Part shown: positions 53,806 to 61,824 of the stretch, piece by piece
Layout of the letters: every line of letters starts with the position of its first letter
Numbering within the stretch: position 1 is the first letter of the stretch
Source of the DNA: Streptomyces sp. NBC_00461
GTDB taxonomy: Bacteria > Actinomycetota > Actinomycetes > Streptomycetales > Streptomycetaceae
Length of the DNA stretch: 64,000 bases
Reading direction: 5' to 3'
NCBI RefSeq assembly: GCF_036013935.1
Contig: NZ_CP107902.1
Location: forward strand, 3,567,001-3,631,000
Made by a program: the position numbers and the translations under genes
Notes under the pieces: generated by a model
Seen by the model: only the letters and a program-made list of their open reading frames with translations
Databases searched by the model: none
Told to the model about the DNA's origin: nothing

Positions 53806-53988
53806 ATGCCCGAGAAACCGAACAGTCCCCAGCTCACCGCTCCCGTCCAGGCCCCGCCGGTCCACCGCGACCGGGGCACCGAACCGGGCGACCAGGACAC
53901 GGAACACGGCGCGGAAGCGGCCAAGTCCGCCTGCGCGGACCTGCCCGGGCCCGCCCGCAGCATGTGCCGGGCCCTGCAGAGCGGCTGA
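53806..53988 (+). CDS. Small peptide 1, divergent PxQxxxVxR member
   Basis: This 60-residue peptide starts MPEKPNSPQLTAPVQAPPVH 30 bases after the protease stop, with GGGAG before the ATG. TAPVQAPPVHRDRG aligns with the motif of the three paralogues downstream (Pro-x-Gln-x-x-x-Val-x-Arg at residues 13-21). It lacks GVEA. Its C-terminal end has two cysteines (Cys43, Cys54) spaced ten residues apart, allowing a disulphide or thioether. No family is recognised. A RiPP precursor is inferred only from context. Confidence 0.65.
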   Translation: MPEKPNSPQLTAPVQAPPVHRDRGTEPGDQDTEHGAEAAKSACADLPGPARSMCRALQSG

Positions 53989-54049
53989 GCGGTCAGACGT
54001 CCGGCGGCAACCGTTCGCCGGCCCACCGCAGAGGTGAAAGGAGAGAACG

Positions 54050-54241
54050 ATGAAGGACACGGCATTCACCCGCGAGGAGAGGTCCCCGCGGCCCGTGGCA
54101 CTGCAGACGCCGTTCCAGACGCCTGCGATCGACCGGAACCCCACCGCGGCGCGGGGCACCGACGGAGCCGACGCCGACGGCGTCGAGGCCAACATCAACG
54201 TCGGCGACATCCTGGGCACGGTGGCGAAGTTCCTGTTCTGA
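54050..54241 (+). CDS. Small peptide 2, candidate RiPP precursor
   Basis: This 63-residue peptide has GAAAGGAGAG before the ATG. Residues 17-31 read ALQTPFQTPAIDRNP in the leader. GVEAN (44-48) is close to the cyanobactin N-terminal cleavage signal G(L/V)E(A/P)S and is followed by the short hydrophobic tail INVGDILGTVAKFLF (49-63). I infer cleavage after residue 47 or 48 by the upstream protease. There is no Cys, Ser or Thr-rich core as in lanthipeptides; the tail looks like an amphipathic helix. Confidence 0.75.
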   Translation: MKDTAFTREERSPRPVALQTPFQTPAIDRNPTAARGTDGADADGVEANINVGDILGTVAKFLF

Positions 54242-54355
54242 GGCACCTCACCACGGCACCTCGCGCGTCGGTGGTGGGATAACTCGCCCCGCCACCGACG
54301 GGCGGATCCGAAAGGACTCCGAAGAGACCCCAAAAGGACCCGAAAGGACATCGAC

Positions 54356-54568
54356 ATGACGGAGAAGATCACGCGTCTTGGGGGCACGCCGGTAGCGGCC
54401 ACCGCGCTGCGAACGCCCTACCAGACGCCCGCCGTCGACCGGAACCCCGCCGCCTCGCACACCGGCCGCAACGGCGCCGAAGGCGTCGAGGCCGACCTGA
54501 GCTGGTCGGACATCCCCTGGCGGAGCCTGGGCCAGGCAGCCAAGGGCGCGCTGGACGCCGTGCTGTAG
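54356..54568 (+). CDS. Small peptide 3, candidate RiPP precursor
   Basis: This 70-residue paralogue of the preceding peptide has GAAAGGACATCGAC before the ATG. Its leader motif is ALRTPYQTPAVDRNP (17-31). GVEAD (43-47) precedes a 23-residue tail (48-70) with two Trp and the end GQAAKGALDAVL. Of the leader motif, only Phe-to-Tyr and Ile-to-Val differ from peptide 2, while the tail is unrelated in sequence, which is the pattern of a conserved leader and variable core. Confidence 0.75.
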   Translation: MTEKITRLGGTPVAATALRTPYQTPAVDRNPAASHTGRNGAEGVEADLSWSDIPWRSLGQAAKGALDAVL

Positions 54569-54608
54569 GGCCGGCGCACAGCCAGGAGCGCGCGGAAAGG
54601 ACATTGCC

Positions 54609-54806
54609 ATGAACGAACTCACACCGCGGGGCCCGGGTCCCGAACCGGTCACCGCACTGCGGACGCCCTTCCAGACGCCCGCCGTCGACCGGAACCCCGC
54701 CGCCCGTCAGGGGTACGGGGGCGACAACAGCGGCGTCGAGGCCGACTTCGGCTTCCTGCCCCTGCTCAGCCTGGCCGGAAAGGCAATCGGCGCACTGGCC
54801 GGTTGA
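54609..54806 (+). CDS. Small peptide 4, candidate RiPP precursor
   Basis: This 65-residue paralogue follows GGAAAGGACATTGCC. Its leader has ALRTPFQTPAVDRNPAA (16-32), nearly identical to peptide 3 also in DNA sequence, so the genes arose by recent duplication. GVEAD (42-46) precedes the 19-residue hydrophobic tail FGFLPLLSLAGKAIGALAG (47-65). The Gly/Ala-rich helical end resembles antimicrobial peptides. No Cys residues. Confidence 0.75.
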   Translation: MNELTPRGPGPEPVTALRTPFQTPAVDRNPAARQGYGGDNSGVEADFGFLPLLSLAGKAIGALAG

Positions 54807-54874
54807 GACCGCGTACCGGCGGCGCGGCCGACACCGGCCCGCCGCCGGTGCGGCGGTGCTGAAAGGAGATCAGG

Positions 54875-55255
54875 ATGAACGACACGTCCAGCCAGAAGAA
54901 GCCACCCGCCCGACGCGGGACGGCCTCCCGGTCCACCACCCGGGGCGAGACCTCCGCCGGTGGCGACCGGGGCAAGGCCGATGAGCCCACGACCGTGCCA
55001 GGCCACCAGCTCGATCTCCCCATCCAGGGAACGGCCGTCGAACGCAGGGGCGGGTTCTACCAGCCGTATCTGCAGAAGTCGGGCGAGTACGACGTCGTCG
55101 GCAAGCCAGACGAGAAGGGTGAGTACATGGACGAGCCGCCGCCCGCAGAAGGGTACGGCTCAGACGTAGGAGACCCCGCCCCGTCGGCCGGACGGGACAC
55201 GCGCGGCTGGAGCTGCCCGCCGGACGGCCCCTGCGAATGGGACGGCCTCGTCTGA
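54875..55255 (+). CDS. Small protein 5, PxQxxxVxR member with Cys-containing C-terminus
   Basis: This 126-residue hydrophilic protein has GAAAGGAGATCAGG before the ATG. LDLPIQGTAVERRGG (residues about 46-60) matches the PxQxxxVxR motif of the other small peptides. It lacks GVEA. The middle is charged and Pro/Tyr-rich, and the C-terminus CPPDGPCEWDGLV has a CPPxxPC pair. It could be a larger substrate, an accessory or immunity protein of the system. No known domain is recognised. Confidence 0.65.
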   Translation: MNDTSSQKKPPARRGTASRSTTRGETSAGGDRGKADEPTTVPGHQLDLPIQGTAVERRGGFYQPYLQKSGEYDVVGKPDEKGEYMDEPPPAEGYGSDVGDPAPSAGRDTRGWSCPPDGPCEWDGLV

Positions 55256-55328
55256 GGTACCGCACCCGCCCCGGCCCACTCCCCGTTCCGTACGCGCAGT
55301 CCGAGAGCACCGCGAAGAGGTGGGAACC

Positions 55329-57482
55329 ATGGCCACAGTAGATACGCCGGCAGCAGCCGAGACAGCGGGCGGGACGCCGCACGACCTGCGGCAGCGTCAC
55401 GCTAAGGCCGCCGCGCAGCGCTACCGGGAATCGGCCGGGGTACGGGAGCGTGCCGAAGCGCGGGCGGCGGACGGAGTGCCGTACCCCGACACGGACCAGG
55501 CGCTGGCCGCCCGGGCCGAACGCATCCTCACCCGGGCCGGTATACCGCCCGGCGCCGTCGTCGCCGACATTCACGCCGAGCCCCTGGATCTGCCCCAGGT
55601 CCACGAACGGATCATCGGTCTCGCGAACGATCTGCAGGCCGTGAGCTTTCTGCCCCGCGGGGTCCGGGCGGCGGCCGCGGTCGCCCGGATCTCCCTCCGC
55701 CAGAACGGGCGCGAACTGCCGCTCGGAACGGGCTTCCTGGTGTCGCCCCGGCTGCTGATGACCAATCACCATGTGCTGCCCGACGTCGGCTTCGCCCGGT
55801 CCTGCTTCGTCGAATTCAACGCCCAGGTCACCGTGGACAACGTGCCCGCCACGGTCGTCCGTACGGAACTCGCCCCCGACGCGCTCTTCGTCGCACACGA
55901 GCCGCTGGACTTCGCCCTGGTGGCTCTCGCCCCGGTCGACGGGAAGGCTCTGCCCGGCGAGGTCTTCGGCTGGAACCGGCTCAGTGCTCAGTCCGGCAAG
56001 CTGGTGGTCGGTGAGCTGGTGAACATCGTGGGGCATCCGAGCGGCCGTCTGAAGGAGATCGCCCTCCGCGACAACAAGCTTCTGGCGCGGCTGGACGACT
56101 TCCTGCACTACCAGACCGACACGGAACCGGGTAACTCCGGCTCTCCGGTCTTCAACGATCAGTGGGAGGTCGTGGCCCTCCATCACAGCGGGGTACCAGA
56201 GACCGATCCGCAAGGGCACGTGCTGCGCAAGGACGGCAACGTCTGGCAGCCGAGCGACGGAGAAGACGCCGTCTCCTGGATCGCCAACGAAGGAGTCCGT
56301 ATCAGCTCCGTGCTGCGTCGGCTGGCGTCCCTTCAGCCGTCCCCTGCCGAGCGTTCCCTGCTTGCGGACATGGGGCCGGAGTCAGGTCTTGGCAACCAGC
56401 TGCCCCACGACGGCATGACACAAGCACCCGAACGCTACCCGGGGACCGGGCTGCGTCCGCCCCCTGTGGAATCCACTGAAGCCACAACGCCCGCCACCAA
56501 GCCCACAGCGCCTCCCACAACTCCGGCAGCACCACACGTCCGGACCGGGCTGCGGGGCCGGCCCGGCGCCTTCGGTGGCCACCGCAACATGGTGTTCCTG
56601 CACGGCAGGAGCCAGCAGGGCAAGGACCCCGAGGCGCTTCGCCGTGAGTGGACGGCGGGCTTGAACACGGGCCTCACCCGGGCCGGAACGGCGACAGTCG
56701 AACCCGCCGACGTCTGGTTCCCGTACTACGGCGACCGGCTGGCCGAGCTCATGGGCAAGGAAGCAGCCGTCTCCGCCGGTACCGCGCTGCTCGGAGCGAC
56801 CATCCCTTCGGCCGCCGAGGCAGCGGGGCGGTTCGCCGCCGAATCAGCCCAGGATTCGGACGCGTACGGGCAACTGCTCCTCGAGGCAGCGGCCAAGGTG
56901 GGCATGCAGGAGGAACCGGGCGCGTCGGACGGGCTGGTGGTGCCCCTGGAGGGACTGGACCAACTCGTGGGGACGTTCCAGCACGCTCTCACATGGCTGG
57001 CGGCCACCACAGACGTCGACGAGTGGACCATCGCCACCGTCTTCGGGGACGTGAGCCGCTACCTGAGCGTCCCCGGTGTCCGCGACGCAGTGCTGGACAC
57101 GGTCCTCGAAACCATGCCGGACCAGGATGAACTGATTCTGGTCACGCACAGTCTCGGCACCGTCGTCGGCGTGGACCTGCTCAGTCGGCTGCCGGCCGGG
57201 ATCGACCGCGTCCTGCTGGTCACTGTGGGCAGCCCCCTGGGCATGGACGCGGTCAACGGCCGACTCCTGGCCGGCGGACCGCATCCGCCCCCGGGCGTGC
57301 ATCAGTGGGTGAACGCCTGGTGCCCGACGGACGCGGTCGCCATCGGCTGTCCGCTCAAGGATCCGAGGTGGGGCGGGCCCACTCAGCCGGGCGTCACCAA
57401 CGCGCAGGGCAAGGCGCACAACATCACCGAGTACCTCGCCCACGCGAACGTCGCCGGGCCCATAGGCCGAGCGCTCGCCTGA
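55329..57482 (+). CDS. Trypsin-like protease fused to alpha/beta hydrolase
   Basis: This 717-residue protein lies 73 bases after small protein 5. Residues about 110-300 form a trypsin-like domain: GTGFLVSPRLLMTNHHVLP (His148), EPLDFALVALAP (Asp194) and DTEPGNSGSPVF (Ser270). After a Pro/Thr-rich linker, residues about 425-717 form an alpha/beta hydrolase: VFLHGRSQQG, then LVTHSLGTVVGVDLL with probable nucleophile Ser608. ATG at 55329 follows GAGGTGGGAACC; a GTG nine bases upstream is less likely. The fusion fits a second processing or effector enzyme of the peptide system. No signal peptide is visible. Confidence 0.87.
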   Translation: MATVDTPAAAETAGGTPHDLRQRHAKAAAQRYRESAGVRERAEARAADGVPYPDTDQALAARAERILTRAGIPPGAVVADIHAEPLDLPQVHERIIGLANDLQAVSFLPRGVRAAAAVARISLRQNGRELPLGTGFLVSPRLLMTNHHVLPDVGFARSCFVEFNAQVTVDNVPATVVRTELAPDALFVAHEPLDFALVALAPVDGKALPGEVFGWNRLSAQSGKLVVGELVNIVGHPSGRLKEIALRDNKLLARLDDFLHYQTDTEPGNSGSPVFNDQWEVVALHHSGVPETDPQGHVLRKDGNVWQPSDGEDAVSWIANEGVRISSVLRRLASLQPSPAERSLLADMGPESGLGNQLPHDGMTQAPERYPGTGLRPPPVESTEATTPATKPTAPPTTPAAPHVRTGLRGRPGAFGGHRNMVFLHGRSQQGKDPEALRREWTAGLNTGLTRAGTATVEPADVWFPYYGDRLAELMGKEAAVSAGTALLGATIPSAAEAAGRFAAESAQDSDAYGQLLLEAAAKVGMQEEPGASDGLVVPLEGLDQLVGTFQHALTWLAATTDVDEWTIATVFGDVSRYLSVPGVRDAVLDTVLETMPDQDELILVTHSLGTVVGVDLLSRLPAGIDRVLLVTVGSPLGMDAVNGRLLAGGPHPPPGVHQWVNAWCPTDAVAIGCPLKDPRWGGPTQPGVTNAQGKAHNITEYLAHANVAGPIGRALA

Positions 57483-57512
57483 CGGCACAGCGGGTGCCGG
57501 TGACCGACGAGT

Positions 57513-59198
57513 TCACTCCAGATGCGTCGCCGCGAACATCCGCAGCACCGCCGGGAGTACGACCACGGAGGGCCCCGCCTGCGACAGCGCCTTCGCCAGG
57601 TCCGTCTCCAGCGTCCGCGCAGTCGTACGCACCCCCGGGACGCCGAAGGACTCCGCGAGGGCCACGTAGTCCGGGCGTGTCAGTTCCGTCGCGGTGGGCT
57701 GACCGAACGCGTCCGTCATGTACTCGCGCAGGATGCCGTAGCCGCCGTCGTCCACGATCAGCCAGGTGACGTTCAGGTCGTACTGGCGGGCCGTCGCCAG
57801 CTCGGCGATCGAGTACAGGGCACCGCCGTCGCCGGACACCGCCAGGACCGGGCGGGTCGGGTCCGCCGCCGCCGCTCCCAGCGCCGCCGGGAAGCCGTAG
57901 CCGAGGCCGCCGGCGCCCTGGGCGGAGTGCAGGAGGTTGGGACCCTTGGCGTCGAAGGCCGACCAGGCCCAGTAGGCCAGGATGGTCATGTCCCAGAAGG
58001 ACGGGGAGTCGGCGGGGAGGGCCCGGCGGACGGACGCCAACACGTCCTGTTCCAGGGTGAGTTCCTGAGCGGCGATGCGGTCGGCGACCTTCGCCAGCAC
58101 CTCGCGCACCCGCTCCGGGGCAGCAGGGTCCGAGCGCTCCTCCACCGTCTCCAGCAGCGCCTGCAGCGCGAGGCGCGCGTCCGCGTGAATGCCCAACGCA
58201 GGGTGGTTGGACTCCAGCTTGCCGAGGTCGGCCTCGATCTGGATGACGCGTCCGCTTGGCTTGAACGTGTGGTAATTCGAGGAGAGTTCGCCCAGCCCCG
58301 AGCCGACCACCAGGACTACGTCCGCGTCCTGAAGAAACTCCGTGGTGTGCCGGTCCTCGATCCAGGACTGGAGCGAGAGCGGGTGCTTCCAGGGGAAGGC
58401 CCCCTTACCACCGGGAGTCGTGACGACCGGCGCCTGCAGCCGCTCCGCCAGCTGCTTCAGCTTCCCTGACGCGTCCGCCCGTACCACTCCCCCGCCGGCG
58501 ATGATCGCCGGACGCGCGGCCTTCGACAGCAGGTCGGCTGCCACGGCGGTGAGTTCGGGACGCGGAGGCAGCTGCTCGGGAAACGCGTCGCCACCCGTCA
58601 CCACCGGGATCGACGTCCGGTCCAGCAGCACGTCCTGCGGGAGCTCCACCCAGACCGGGCCGTGCGGAGCGGTCAGCGCGGACTTCCAGGCCTCCGCGAT
58701 CGCGGACGGGATCTGGGACTGGGCGCGGACGGTGTGGACGGACTTCACCACGCCTCTGAACGAGGCAGCCTGGTCCGGGAGTTCGTGCAGATAGCCGTGC
58801 CTGCCACCGCCCAGGCCCGCCGTCGGGATCTGGCTGCTGATCGCCAGTACGGGGGCGGAGGCGGCGCGCGCCTCCTGCAGCGCCGCGAGGGAGGTCAGCG
58901 CACCCGGGCCCGTGGAGAGCAGGAGAGGGGCGGCCTCTCCGGTGATCCTGCCGTACGCGTCCGCCGCGAACCCCGCGTTGTTCTCCACCCGCAGGCCGAT
59001 GTAGCGGAGCGAGGAGCGGCGCAGCGCGTCGAACATGCCGAGCGCGTGCTGGCCGGGCAGCCCGAACACGGTGGTCGCGCCGAGCCCGGCCAGCGTCTCC
59101 ACGACCAGGTCCCCGCCGTTGCGGCCCGGAGGAGGATTCAGTGCCGCCTCCGTCTGGGCGGCCGTCGGGCGGAGTTCCAGGTCGTGGTCGTGGGTCAC
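57513..59198 (-). CDS. Thiamine-diphosphate-dependent enzyme, acetolactate-synthase-like
   Basis: This 561-residue ThDP enzyme has the N-terminal activating Glu in [28 protein letters not shown] in the second part, and [20 protein letters not shown] as the C-terminal cofactor motif. The second half of that motif reads VDDGGYG where most family members have NNxGYG, so one metal ligand is Asp rather than Asn. GTG at 59198 overlaps the ureohydrolase stop (GTGA). The neighbours suggest breakdown of a guanidino or amino acid derivative, not branched-chain amino acid synthesis. Confidence 0.85.
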   Translation of the reverse strand: MTHDHDLELRPTAAQTEAALNPPPGRNGGDLVVETLAGLGATTVFGLPGQHALGMFDALRRSSLRYIGLRVENNAGFAADAYGRITGEAAPLLLSTGPGALTSLAALQEARAASAPVLAISSQIPTAGLGGGRHGYLHELPDQAASFRGVVKSVHTVRAQSQIPSAIAEAWKSALTAPHGPVWVELPQDVLLDRTSIPVVTGGDAFPEQLPPRPELTAVAADLLSKAARPAIIAGGGVVRADASGKLKQLAERLQAPVVTTPGGKGAFPWKHPLSLQSWIEDRHTTEFLQDADVVLVVGSGLGELSSNYHTFKPSGRVIQIEADLGKLESNHPALGIHADARLALQALLETVEERSDPAAPERVREVLAKVADRIAAQELTLEQDVLASVRRALPADSPSFWDMTILAYWAWSAFDAKGPNLLHSAQGAGGLGYGFPAALGAAAADPTRPVLAVSGDGGALYSIAELATARQYDLNVTWLIVDDGGYGILREYMTDAFGQPTATELTRPDYVALAESFGVPGVRTTARTLETDLAKALSQAGPSVVVLPAVLRMFAATHLE

Positions 59199-60175
59199 TT
59201 GCCCTCGTTCTCCTTGCGGGACTCGGCAATCTGGCGGGACATGATCGTGGTCAGTTCGTACGCTGTGTGGGACGCGGCCACCGACGTGATCTCCGCGTGA
59301 TCGTACGCGGGCGCCACCTCGACGACGTCGGCCGATACGAGGTTGCAGGATGCCAGGCCGCGCAGGATCTCCAGGAGCTCGCGCGAGGTCATGCCGCCGG
59401 CCTCGGGCGTGCCCGTGCCGGGCGCGTGCGCCGGGTCCAGGCAGTCGATGTCGATGGAGATGTACAGCGGGCGGTCGCCGATGCGCTGGCGGAGCTGGTC
59501 GGCGACCTCGTCGGCGCCCCGGCGGTAGATGTCCGCGGAGGTGACGATGCCGAAGCCCATCTTCTCGTCGTCGGTGAGGTCCTGCTTGCCGTAGAGCGGG
59601 CCGCGGGTGCCCACGTGGGACAGCGCCTCCGTGTCGAGGATGCCCTCCTCCACCGCGCGGCGGAACGGCGTGCCGTGGGTGTACTCGGCGCCGAAGTAGG
59701 TGTCCCAGGTGTCGAGGTGGGCGTCGAAGTGGAGCAGGGCGACCGGGCCGTGCTTCCTCGCCACCGAGCGGAGCAGCGGGAGGGCGATCGTGTGGTCGCC
59801 GCCCAGGGTCATCAGGCGGGCGCCCGTGCCCAGCAGCTCGTCCGCGGCCGCCTCGATGGTGTCGACGGCCTCGTTGATGTTGAACGGGTTCGCCGCGATG
59901 TCACCGGCGTCCGCCACCTGCGCCAGCGCGAACGGGGATGCGTCCTGCGCCGGGTTGTAGGGCCGCAGCAGCCGGGACGCCTCGCGGATCGCGTTGCCGC
60001 CGAAGCGGGCGCCCGGCCGGTACGAGACGCCGGAGTCGAACGGCACGCCCACGACGGCGACGTCGGCGCGGCCGACCTCGTCGAGGCGGGGCAGCCGGGC
60101 GAAGGTCGCGGGTCCGGCGTACCGCGGGATGCGGGAGGAGTCGACGGGGCCGCGGGGCGTCTCGTTGCTGCTCAT
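59195..60175 (-). CDS. speB: Agmatinase/guanidinobutyrase family ureohydrolase
   Basis: This 326-residue manganese ureohydrolase splits urea from a guanidino compound. Metal ligands are in [25 protein letters not shown] and [21 protein letters not shown]. The family signatures are complete. The product is putrescine if agmatine is the substrate, or 4-aminobutyrate if guanidinobutyrate; the symporter and PucR regulator nearby make the second plausible. ATG at 60175 has AGAAGG upstream. A 66-base AT-rich gap separates it from the upstream symporter gene. Confidence 0.88.
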   Translation of the reverse strand: MSSNETPRGPVDSSRIPRYAGPATFARLPRLDEVGRADVAVVGVPFDSGVSYRPGARFGGNAIREASRLLRPYNPAQDASPFALAQVADAGDIAANPFNINEAVDTIEAAADELLGTGARLMTLGGDHTIALPLLRSVARKHGPVALLHFDAHLDTWDTYFGAEYTHGTPFRRAVEEGILDTEALSHVGTRGPLYGKQDLTDDEKMGFGIVTSADIYRRGADEVADQLRQRIGDRPLYISIDIDCLDPAHAPGTGTPEAGGMTSRELLEILRGLASCNLVSADVVEVAPAYDHAEITSVAASHTAYELTTIMSRQIAESRKENEGK

Positions 60176-60241
60176 GGGGTGATGCCTTCTTTCCTACGCT
60201 TCATCGCGTATCAAGCGATTTGTAGTACTTAAGTTACGACT

Positions 60242-61702
60242 CTACTGGGGCGCCGGGACCGGCTCGGAGACGGCTTCGGGGGCCCGCCCGGCAAGACGCT
60301 CGCGCCAGGCGGCGAGTACGGCCGCGTCGGTCGCGGGGGTGGCGAGGGAGACGGCCACGTAGGCGACGAGGGACGACAGCAGGCCGTAGTACACGGGCTC
60401 GTTGGCGAGGATGCCGTAGCCCGCCATCAGGCCGACGACCGCGAGGCCGCCGACGACGACCGAGGCGAGGGCGCCCTGCGCGGTGCCGCGCTTCCAGAGC
60501 AGCCCGCCGAGGATGGGGACGAGGAGTCCGCCGACGAGGAGGTTGTAGGCGACCGTCAGCGCCTCGACGACGTTGTTGAGCGCGATGGCCGTGCCGATCA
60601 CGCCGAGGCCCATGATCAGGATGAAGACGCGGTTCCCCCTGACCTCGTCGTGCTCCTCCTCCGACCTCCGCACGGCTCCCCGCAGCCGTGACCAGATGTC
60701 GTTGTTGGCGACGGTCGCGCAGGCGATCAGCGCGCCGGAGGACGTGGACATCACGGCGGCGAGCGCGGCGGCCAGCACCACTCCCCTGACCCCGACCGGG
60801 AGTTCGTCCTTGACGATGGTCGCGAAGGCGTCGTCGGGGCTGCCGAGCTTGGGGTACAGCACCTTGGCCGCCGTACCGATGACGGCGCCGGCGAGGGCGT
60901 ACACGAGGCAGTAGGTGCCTGCGACCGTGCCGCCCCACTTGGCGGTCCTGTCGCTTCCGGCCGTGAAGACGCGCTGCCAGATGTCCTGCCCGATGAGCAT
61001 GCCGAAGGTGTAGATCAGCAGGTAGGTGAAGATCGTCTCGCCGCCGATGCCCAGCGGGTCGAAGTACCCGGTGGGCAGCTTGGCCTTCATCTCGCTGAAG
61101 CCGCCGGCCTTGACGACGGCGATGGGCAGCAGGAGCAGCAGCACACCGATCGTCTTCACCACGAACTGCACCATGTCGGTGAGGGTGATGGACCACATGC
61201 CGCCGAGCGTCGAGTAGGCGACGACGATCGAGCCGCCGAGGATGATCGCGACGGTCCGGTTCATGTCGAAGAGGACGTCGAAGATCGTGGCGTAGGCGAT
61301 GGTCGAGGTGACCGCGAGCATCAGGGTGTACGCCCACATGACCACGCCGGAGATGAGGCCCGCGCGGCCGCCGTAGCGGAGGTCGAGCATCTCGGAGACG
61401 GTGTAGACCTTCAGGCGGGCGATGCGGGCGGAGAAGAAGACGGACAGGGCGAGCAGGCCGAGGCCGATGGTGAAGACCATCCAGGCGCCGGAGAGGCCGT
61501 ACTGGTAGCCGAGGCCGACCCCGCCGATGGTGGACGCGCCGCCGAGGACGATCGCCGCCATGGTGCCGGAGTACATGGCGGGCCCGAGGCGGCGCCCCGC
61601 GACCAGGAACTCGCTCTTCGACTTGGCGCGGCGCATGCCCCACCAGCCCATGGCCAGCATGCCGGCCAGGTAGATGACGATGACGGTGTAGTCGACGGCC
61701 AC
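60242..61702 (-). CDS. Sodium:solute symporter family transporter
   Basis: This 486-residue membrane protein has about 13 hydrophobic segments and the SSS family segments EFLVAGRRLGPAMYSGTMAA, GYQYGLSGAWM, STLGGMWSITLTDMVQFVVK and MSTSSGALIACATVANNDIW. GTG at 61702 follows GAAGGAGG; in-frame ATGs at 61792 and 61750 lack a comparable ribosome site. It shares its orientation with the ureohydrolase and TPP genes. I infer uptake of their substrate. A candidate operator (61786-61809) lies upstream. Confidence 0.9.
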   Translation of the reverse strand: MAVDYTVIVIYLAGMLAMGWWGMRRAKSKSEFLVAGRRLGPAMYSGTMAAIVLGGASTIGGVGLGYQYGLSGAWMVFTIGLGLLALSVFFSARIARLKVYTVSEMLDLRYGGRAGLISGVVMWAYTLMLAVTSTIAYATIFDVLFDMNRTVAIILGGSIVVAYSTLGGMWSITLTDMVQFVVKTIGVLLLLLPIAVVKAGGFSEMKAKLPTGYFDPLGIGGETIFTYLLIYTFGMLIGQDIWQRVFTAGSDRTAKWGGTVAGTYCLVYALAGAVIGTAAKVLYPKLGSPDDAFATIVKDELPVGVRGVVLAAALAAVMSTSSGALIACATVANNDIWSRLRGAVRRSEEEHDEVRGNRVFILIMGLGVIGTAIALNNVVEALTVAYNLLVGGLLVPILGGLLWKRGTAQGALASVVVGGLAVVGLMAGYGILANEPVYYGLLSSLVAYVAVSLATPATDAAVLAAWRERLAGRAPEAVSEPVPAPQ

Positions 61703-61785
61703 AGGAGCCTCCTTCGCTCGGTCTCGCCGGCGGGTGATGAGCACCGACATTAGGTGGCCGGAAAGCGACTGCGAAGTGTACGTTT

Positions 61786-61809
61786 CATCCATTCGATCCG
61801 TCTTGGATG
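61786..61809. promoter_or_regulatory. Inverted repeat between symporter and PucR genes
   Basis: CATCCA (61786-61791) and TGGATG (61804-61809) are perfect inverted arms with a 12-base spacer, placed between the divergent symporter and regulator genes. It is a plausible PucR binding site, but short. Confidence 0.4.
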
Positions 61810-61824
61810 GAGGGAACGCACACC

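Noticed and set aside
51415..54402. 995-codon minus-strand frame opposite the protease and small peptides
   Set aside because: The plus strand has the intact subtilase triad and ribosome sites for each small peptide; the minus frame shows no domain.
50252..57482. Classical cyanobactin or lanthipeptide cluster
   Set aside because: No YcaO heterocyclase, LanM/LanC, prenyltransferase or AYDG-type C-terminal signal is seen; only the protease features and GVEA signal match.
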